Source: Mnemiopsis leidyi
Lineage: Eukaryota; Ctenophora; Tentaculata; Lobata; Bolinopsidae
DNA: 37,561 nt
Direction of reading: 5' to 3'
NCBI GenBank assembly: GCA_000226015.1
Contig: JH154786.1
Location: 1,965-39,525, forward strand
Made by a program: the position numbers and the translations under genes. Under the pieces are notes generated by a model. It was not told where the DNA came from and ran no database searches. It saw only the letters and a program-made list of their open reading frames with translations. Shown piece by piece: positions 23,701-32,700 of this stretch (positions within the stretch are counted from its first letter, which is position 1; each line of letters opens with the position of its first letter).

Positions 23701-26700
23701 ACCGTATGTGCAAATATGTGGCATGAAATTTATCGAAACACGTTACTGTGAAGATGGCGAAAATCATCCTATTTATTAAGTTGAAAGGTATCGATACACC
23801 TTACTATAAAGGTGGTAGAAATCAGACCCTATCTATCAATTTTAAAGGTATCGAACTATCGAAACACCTTACTGTATAGATAATGGAAATCATCCTGTCT
23901 ATCAAGTTCAAAAGCTGAGAAGGGTGCTAACCTCTCATTTACTCCTATGACTTGTCATTTCGTTACTCTTGAGTATCTTACCATGAAGACATGTGAACGA
24001 TACCGGGACGTCTGTGCTCATACGATCTACATTTTACAAGCTTGATAAATGCCACAGCCATTGACAAAGAAGAGGCATGATTCAAAACACATGCAGGAAT
24101 CCAATGTACCCACCACTAAAAGGAGAATTAATAGCACTGTGATGACGAGTAATGTTGTTGTCAATATCATATCTAAAACCTTCTGAAAATAAGCGAGCAA
24201 CATTAGCCCCCTTTCAGCATAGCGTTCACATATCAAAATATCAAGGATCAGGACTGATATTGAGAACTAATGGAACTTATATACCTCAAAACCTGCAATT
24301 ATCATAGGGCGTTAAATGAGCCACGCGCATGGAACGGTAGTTTGACTTCGATTTCAGATAAAAAGCACAATGGGGCGGGAGTTTGTCCCGTTGTCACGCT
24401 TCAAACGCCGCGAGGTGAAGTGTTTTTGCCACTTCTCAAGCTACTTCCAATGAACCACATTAGTTATGAGTTGTCGTAATGAGATAAGAAGATGAGATAA
24501 ATATCATTTATAAAGCCCTAAGTTTCTCCTTGCACTTTTCCATGAATGGTAGTTGCGACAAAAACGGGAAAATGCTCTCCTCACTAAGCACTTCATCCGA
24601 ATTGTTGCGAGTTAAAGTTTCCTAATCTTCAATATCATCATCATGACATTACATGATCACAAGATGACATTTCTTAGATTTACAGAGATTAAAAATATGA
24701 AAATCAGCTCTGTAACTGTAAAAATCATAAAATAAACATCCACCACTGTTAAAACATTTAATGGAATAGTTTCAGATTATTTGTATATGTATTTGTTACA
24801 CCTGTAGTCTCTACCCAGGCTTTTACAGTTATACTAAAGGGGCTCCTGGAAGATTCTAGATTTTTAACGGAGACCCTCCTCATTTAACCCTCAATCACGG
24901 TTTACCGGTCATTCGGCTGAGCCGACCGAAGAAGATTGTATATGCAAATGCCCTAAGCGCACTCCTCTAGGGTTGGCGGATCAGGGAACGAACCCCCGAT
25001 CTTCTGCATAGATCTTCTGCATATAGAAATCTATCTAAAAATCTCTTATAATTAGGACAGATTCGGGTTTCAGCATTCGCCTCTTGATGTTGCACAACGA
25101 AATGAAATGGGCTAAAGGAAAAGTTGCAAACTGACAGTTCCTTCTCAGATGATCCAGTTCTTACAGGAAATCTGAACTGTGATCATCTAGGTACACCTCA
25201 AAAAGAACTGGTTGATTTAAATCAAGATGTTGAACTTTAAAGATGTCGAACTTTAAACTTGCCCTTGTTAGGCTCTGTGACCGATAAAAGTGATGGTGTT
25301 ACGATCAAGGACAGTTACGAACTGTTGGGGCGTGTCAAGTCAGACAACAAGCAAACAAGCGATGGAGGTTAAACGTTTAACCTGATCAAACCAAATCGTG
25401 ATAAGACTTGCATGCAGCACAGTGCATGCTGAACATACGCCATGAATTAGACAAATTGTATTTGAGGGGGCACTTTTTCAAAGAATGTGAACTGTATTAA
25501 TCGCAAGGCGGGCACTAATCGATTTTATCGAAAGTAAGTGAAATAAGGTTTCTCTAAATCGGTGCTGGTGTTGGTTTCCTGTTATCAAGTGAACGGTAGA
25601 TCGGACGACAGTCAGTAGCCATGAACCGTGCTTCAACTTGATGATAGTCTAACTGCCTTGCTTTCGGTCCGGCCGTGCTGATAAGGGTGTGTATTACAGT
25701 TCACAGTCTCACCACTAGTCTCCGTCAATTGTGGCCCCATGTCTGATAAAGCTTATACGCATATTATCTCGTTTGTCCTTGGTCTATGAAATTTTAACCT
25801 ATTGGGGTTCGTGACGTAATTAGTTAGGTTTAAAGTGTTCTGTTCCTTAACTTGTGCTCTAGGTGATGTTCAAACAGTATAATCTGAAAAGCTTAAAGTT
25901 TGCCACCCATTTTTCTTACAAAAAGCTTGTGTATATTGTGGGATTGATGAACTTCATGGTTCTGGATGTGGAAATGAAAAATGCGACAGTAGAGAACTGG
26001 AAAGAGGGTGCTCCTTGAAATGTCGTCACTTCTAGCCAGATTCTGGCTAGAAGTGACAAGATTTCAAGGGTAGTGACAAGATTTCTGCCAGAGGATGACA
26101 AGTTACAGGTGTTATACCTATTGAAATATCACAGAACAGTTACTGATTAATAATAGGTACAAGGATGATGCTTACATGCTTTATTATAGTCCTATCCATA
26201 ACTGTGACAGCAGGTAGTTATCATTTATATTTAATTTACAAATACCGAGAATTTGACAGCTGCTTGTTATCTTTATTTTTGAACTAAACTAGCAGCATAC
26301 CTTGTTAACCTGATATTTTTTACCAAGATGAAATTAACCGTGGGAAATTTATCAGTGTCCGGTGAATGGTAACCGTGAAATCTCTAATTTCAGCAGACAT
26401 CTGACTCCAAGCGACGAGGGTTGTCTGGGTGAAAGATTCTACCTCAGCAAAACAGTTCATGAACATGATAATGATATTGCTGTTCGGCTGACTAACCGAA
26501 GTGTTTCTAACCTTGTAGGTGTAAACAAACCGTCCACTGCCCTGATAGAAAGATCCCCGCTGTTCAACCCCACTTGCCACGGAGGTCACGTTGAGGTGTA
26601 TAACAAACTTGGAGATGAACTGGTCCGTTTCAGTGGAGATATCAGTGTCGAACACTTTCACACGTACTTTGAGTTCCTCCTGAGTTATCGTGTACTTTCA

Positions 26701-29700
26701 GTATCTTCTAACCAGATTAGCTTGTTTCTCTAGATTTTTCAAATATAGGACCTATTTTTAGAGTAATCTGTACTTGGGAAGATAGCACATACTGAAGTCG
26801 TTAGTGCGATGTTTTGAGGGTTCTTCAGCTTAGATCCCAGTCCATCGTCTCCGGTACCAAATTGGATGTCGAAGTTTTCGTCCGTCGGAAAACTCTGACT
26901 TCTTACAAATTTGTAGTTTCTGTAGAAAGGTAAGGCATGCTCATTCGGCAAATCAAACTGTGATCAATTATCGTACCGTTGTAATACATTCATTACACAG
27001 ACTGCATTCAATGTTGAAGCAGCGGATCTAACATTTATAAACTTTATAGCTCAAGCAATAGCCCTGATACTTATTGACTGTATCCATTGCTGAGACACAA
27101 CTTTAAGTTTAATATCACATAGAAGACCACATTTACTAGAGATGATTCATGCACCAGCCACAATATACATTACACACATCACCTTTAGTTTCAGAGTAAC
27201 TTCTGGTGAATGTAATGGTTGATGATGACCACGTACAGAACAGAATAGTTGTAAAATTATCATTAAGACCCTAGCTAGACGGAACGTATCGGATCACGTG
27301 TCGCAGCACATACCGCGGTATGTGCCGTCTAGTTAGGATCATGTTCCCCGGTACGTATCGCGGCATGTGCCGTCTAGTTAGAATCATGTTCCGCGACACG
27401 TGACACGGAACATGATGTGCCACCTGATCTCGACCTCATTTTCATTCAACTGTGGCATAAATTTAGGCTGACAAGATTTTGATTTGTTGTCTGGAAATTT
27501 TTTCAATACTGCATATAATGTATGCTTTTCTGGACGCTAATTTTCTGGATCGGGGTAGACTGGGAAAGTTAAGGATCTTCATTAGTGTCTCCGGACGACT
27601 GGTCATCACTAGTTGTTTCTGGGGGCTGTAAGGGATCGACGTGGTCACTGGTCAGTGGTCAGGTCCTATCTGTCTGTAGGTTCTTAAGCTTGGTTCAAGG
27701 TCTTCGTAAAACTACCACTCAAAAAGAGGTTTCCGGTCAGCTCCACTTTTGTTGACCTAGCGTTTTGTGTACTCCCTCCGCATCTTATTGTATTTCAACT
27801 GAGCCAGTAGGTTGTCAATGTCGTCTTTAACGAACCTCCTCAAAAAGAGCAGCAGCAGGCTTCCTAGAAGCGGAGTTCGTGATTCTGGTAGGCTACTAGG
27901 CTGGGAGCAATCACTGGAGGAGAAGGGGTATCTATGTAGAAGTCAGAGGTGCTCGTGAAACTTCAGACAACGTCATCACGTGATTCAGCATGGTGTGAGT
28001 GGATGTTACCAGAAATAAACGAACCATACTCCAATCAGTCGTTAACTGGTCTGCCGATAATTTGAGATCAAATGATTACACTAGAACACGTCACTTGTCA
28101 ATCAGTACATCTTACCACGTCAGGACGAGGATTTGCCGCTGTAAGCTCGAAGCATGATAGCTAAACGTCATCCTAACGACTTCAGCGACATAGAAATTGA
28201 ACCTAACAATGAAAAACGACATGCAAATCAACTACCCCTGGGGCCTGTCAGAAGATGGACTCCTACAATTGCTTGTACATTGTGCAGCATATTATAGAAA
28301 TCCTGGAAGAAACTTCTGCAGCTGATCCGGATTCGGGAGCAGTTTCGACTACGCAGACATAAACTTTTCCTGAAGAGTTCAAACTTTTGGGAGGGAGACT
28401 GCCAGCGCCAAGCACATGTACTACGACAAGTTTGTGAAGTTCTACAATCAACAGAATATCCGCGGAAATCCTTGAGAAGATATATCATTATCGCTCCATC
28501 CTTTTCTGTTCTGTGGCCGGCAACTATATCGAATCTGCGAAGAAACTAGCCCTCACCCGCAGACATTTAGCAACTGAAGACAATTTCAATGCTCTGGCGA
28601 ACCTGTTCAGAGTTGGACATTCTACTGTCAGAACCATCATCTGTGAGGTGGCCAAGTTCCCGTCGACGGAGGAGGATTTCTACAAGCCTGATATTTGCTA
28701 AAAAATATAATTGGTTGTTGCAACATTGCTACAAGTACATTGGACACTTGATCCAATAGCGACATGTGCTGCGGAACATGTCACGTCTAGTTAGGACGTG
28801 TGCTGTGTCACGTGTCGCGGCACATATCGCGGTATGTGCTGTCTAGTTAGAACAGGTGACGCGATACGTACCGTGGATGTACCGTCTAGTTAGGACAGGT
28901 GACGCGATACGTGCCGCGACACGTGATCCGATACGTGCCGTCTAGTTAGGGTCTTAGTAAAGCTTCCTAAATCAGATTTTCCTCACTTACATCCTACTGC
29001 TTGCTCCAACGAAGTTTAGAGAGAATTTGAAGTTACAAGGTGTCCCAGAACTGTTCTCGCAGGAATGTGTGTAGTTGTGGTATTTCACTAATGTGAAGTC
29101 GACGCTCGCTCCTTCTCTCACTAATACCTGTGGAGTTGTTTCTGTGTCACTTTAAATCAATAGTACTCTTAGCCAAGATGATGAAGATTTAGCGAATGAT
29201 AATAAACGTACAAAGATAAACAAAACAAAGAGTCGTGAACAAATCCACTAGTTATGTTAAAAGTGTGAACTTTGCTTAAAAATTAAAAGTACAAAATGTT
29301 TTCTTCAATTCTGTCATTTGAAATGTATTATGTGAGATGAATTTTCTGTGATCGTACAAACGATTTAAGCGCTTTCAACAGAATTTCATACCTGACTCAT
29401 GAAGCAACACAGAAGGAAGATAAAACGCTCCATAGTAAATAGTTTAACCGATCAGAAAACACAAGTTGCCAACCTAGGAGGTGGATAAAAGATTAAACCT
29501 TCCCAGGCAGTAACAAGGTTATTATCGTCTGCCATTGTATGGCGACTTCACACTTTTCAGTTGACGTTGCTTCACTGCTCGTTGGTTATCTCCCGAACCA
29601 AAATAACAAAAACGACCAATTGCATTATTTGAAATAATCCTTTATCTCTGAATACTGGAGTTTCATTGCGCCAAATATGCGGTTATTTTTGTCAGGTGGA

Positions 29701-32700
29701 AAATATTGGCGACTGAAGGTGGGCAGAAGAATCGCTTAATTTTTAATACATCCTATCATATCTAAAAACTAAAAAAACACTAAATCAAGATAACGAATAA
29801 ACATATCATTAGCCAAGTGTGAGTCAGTTATGATTAAGAGAAATAATTGGAGGATTGTAGAGAAATGCTGACCTAAATAAACAAAATTGATATTTTCTAC
29901 ATGCGTGAATTTCATAGATGTCCGTAATATAAATAGTTCAACGGGGCACTGTCTAAAAGTCGCATATCGTGATAATATTCAAGTAAGGGAAATTTTCTTT
30001 ATCCTCTGCATGCAACTCGTTGATTGGACAAGGAATAATATCTTCCAATGGAAATCAATTTCGATGTACAACATCACCTTCAGTCTCAAATTATCTGTTT
30101 AATTGTAGTGTTTAAAGTATTCACTATACTTTCAGCACTACTATTATACAAATAATCTGAGACTGAAGATGATGTTGTACATCGAAATTAATTTCTATTA
30201 GAAGATAGTTTTCCTTGTCCAATCAACGAGTTGCACGCAGAGGATATTAAGGAAATTTCCCTTACTTGAATATTGTCCGGAATATTTAGAAACAAAATCA
30301 GGAAGTGAGGAAACCAACTTTCAAATGATAGAATTTCAGAACTTTTATAGATAGTCTGTACGTTGCATTTACTCTTATTTTTCCATTCAGTACAAAGGGG
30401 TCATGTGTGTGACTTGCGGCAATCAGTTTCATCTTAAAAGTTAAACAAGGTTTACGTCTAAAGTATATAATTATTTAATTGAATGACCTTAGAACAACTC
30501 TGAAAGTAGGTACTGAATCAAGTGATAAGATACGTGAAGCTACTGGATGCACTTCCATCAATAAAATCAGAAAATGATATTATCATGCATTCAGGCACAG
30601 TACGAGATAAGAACTGTTTTTATTGGACTGTGCTACTAATGGTTAGAAAATTTCAAAAGCTTGAAGATACTTGCGATAAAGCCCCTGTACAGTCGATATA
30701 AGGAAGTCCGCCTTTAATTTTACGATTTTCATACTTCAAATTGAAGGTCTGGTAGTTTTATTTCATGCTGCATCGATTGGTTAGGGTAAACCTGGAGGGA
30801 GCGATGATAGAAGATTTAATTAAACCCCTAATCGTTTCAATGAAAACTGTGAATTTGGGTGGCGTATTGTTCTGTAATTTATTTGATATAAGTACGGTTT
30901 GGACCGTTCGTACTTGTAAAAACAAAAACAATAAGTTCACCCACTTGGTAGTTAACACTCGAGATTTGTTCGTGATGCAATTCAGCTAGAATAATCCATA
31001 TTTTTCCTCCTATCCCTGTACAAAATTTAAATCTTCTCCTTCAGTACTGAGACGTCACCCCCACAACTAGAGTGAATTTTCATGGTAAAAATGAGGATTA
31101 AAATGACAAGTATCTACTGGGATAAATTGGTTTTCCCGTCCAACCTAACCTTTGTAACCTTTGTATTATACGCAACTTATTCTGATTACAGACCTCCCTT
31201 CTAACACCCCTCTGTCAGGTACTAGCGACTATCTGTCACGACGTTATAAACGGGGGATGTAGGGGAGGGACCACACTCTCTCTACTTCACGACAAGACTT
31301 TCTCTCTTGTTGGGGAGGCCGCTTCACAGGATCTCTGTCTGTATCTGACTCAGGCGGCGTGTGTGCCCTACTTCGGAATGTTAGAGAAGTGGCTTTACAA
31401 AGGTTTGTTAGTGAGGGTCTATAGAGTATAGCTGTTTTGTAGTCAATGGGTAGAATGACTGCTGTCTCACTCCTGTTTTGACTAAGGTTAGGTGCTAGTA
31501 GCTATGAGAAACTTGGTTACTAGGACTTGGCCCACCACCCAGCTACTTCCCACCAGGCATGATAGACGATCCTTACAACGAGTTTTTCGTGGAGGAGTTC
31601 GGAGAAGGATGTCAGTTGGAACAAGTACAGAGGAAATACGAGCTGGTCTATGATACTTACTGGGAGAAACGTTACAGCCTTAACATTCAGCAGGTAACTG
31701 TCGTGGTTTTGTAGGAAGTTCCACCCGTACCCTATTGTCCTAGGACTGCTATTTAACCGTCATTTTATTCTCGGTTGCAATTGGACATCGTATAATGACT
31801 TTTATCTCCCCAATCCCGCTCTCAAGTATTAACTATCGAAGTATAAACTCACAATATTTTTTCTGCTTTGTCCGATCCTGGAGGCTGTGACCATCAGTTT
31901 TGGTACTATGTACTCACATGTAACCACACCCCCCCCCACTACTAACAACCCCCCACTCAGGTGCCGCTGTTCCTGGGTAAGATAGCAGAGAAAGTCCTAC
32001 ACACTGGAAAGTACCTGAACGTGATCAGACATTGCGGCTACAACGTGCAATGTCCGGACTCGCGCGAGATAAAGTACACGTTAGTTGAGCGCGAGTACAT
32101 GGAGTGTATCGAGACCGCTTACGGTTTCGCTTCTCAGCGGCTCCTCACTCTTCTGATGGAGGAACACAAACTGATGGAGAGACTGTACAGTATCAAGAGT
32201 TTCTTCTTGATGGGTCAAGGTGGGTAATACGAGTCTATCCTAGAAATTATTTAAGGTATATTAACTTAAAGTCAACATCGAGTTGGTACTGGTAATCATG
32301 TAATAAAAACTTTTTCTTTTACCGAAACTAAGCAGTCCGCTTAACAGCGCAAACCTACTCTAACTATTAAAACTATAAACCATGTTCAGGAGACGTGTTT
32401 GTACACTTCATGGACATGGCAGAACACGAACTTCGCAAAAAACACGACGACATAGTCTCCTCCCGTATAGAATCTCTGTTAGACCTGGCAGTGAGAACCA
32501 GTGTAGCAGCTAGCGACCCCTTCAAGGAGGACCTCAAAGTGGACATAGTTCCCTACGACCTCATCACCCAACTGTTTAGAATCATCAATGTTAGAGGACA
32601 CACCCTAGGGCCTACCGAGCAAGTCTACCCTGCTTTCGAACCTCACGCTTCCGGACTGACTGGGGTCGAGGCTTTCACTCTAGATTACAGGGTAAGATTT

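Noticed and set aside
24270-24479. 69-residue plus-strand open frame upstream of DSL-B.
   Set aside because: No homology, no splice partners and typical chance length; treated as non-coding.
24985-25000. tRNA gene suggested by a B-box-like motif (minus strand), and a similar one at about 5305-5320.
   Set aside because: No matching A box, no acceptor stem and no cloverleaf could be built; at most tRNA-derived SINE remnants.
26362-26733. 123-residue plus-strand open frame over cassette C.
   Set aside because: It is antisense to the 168-nt exon whose length, phase and sequence match DSL-B on the minus strand.
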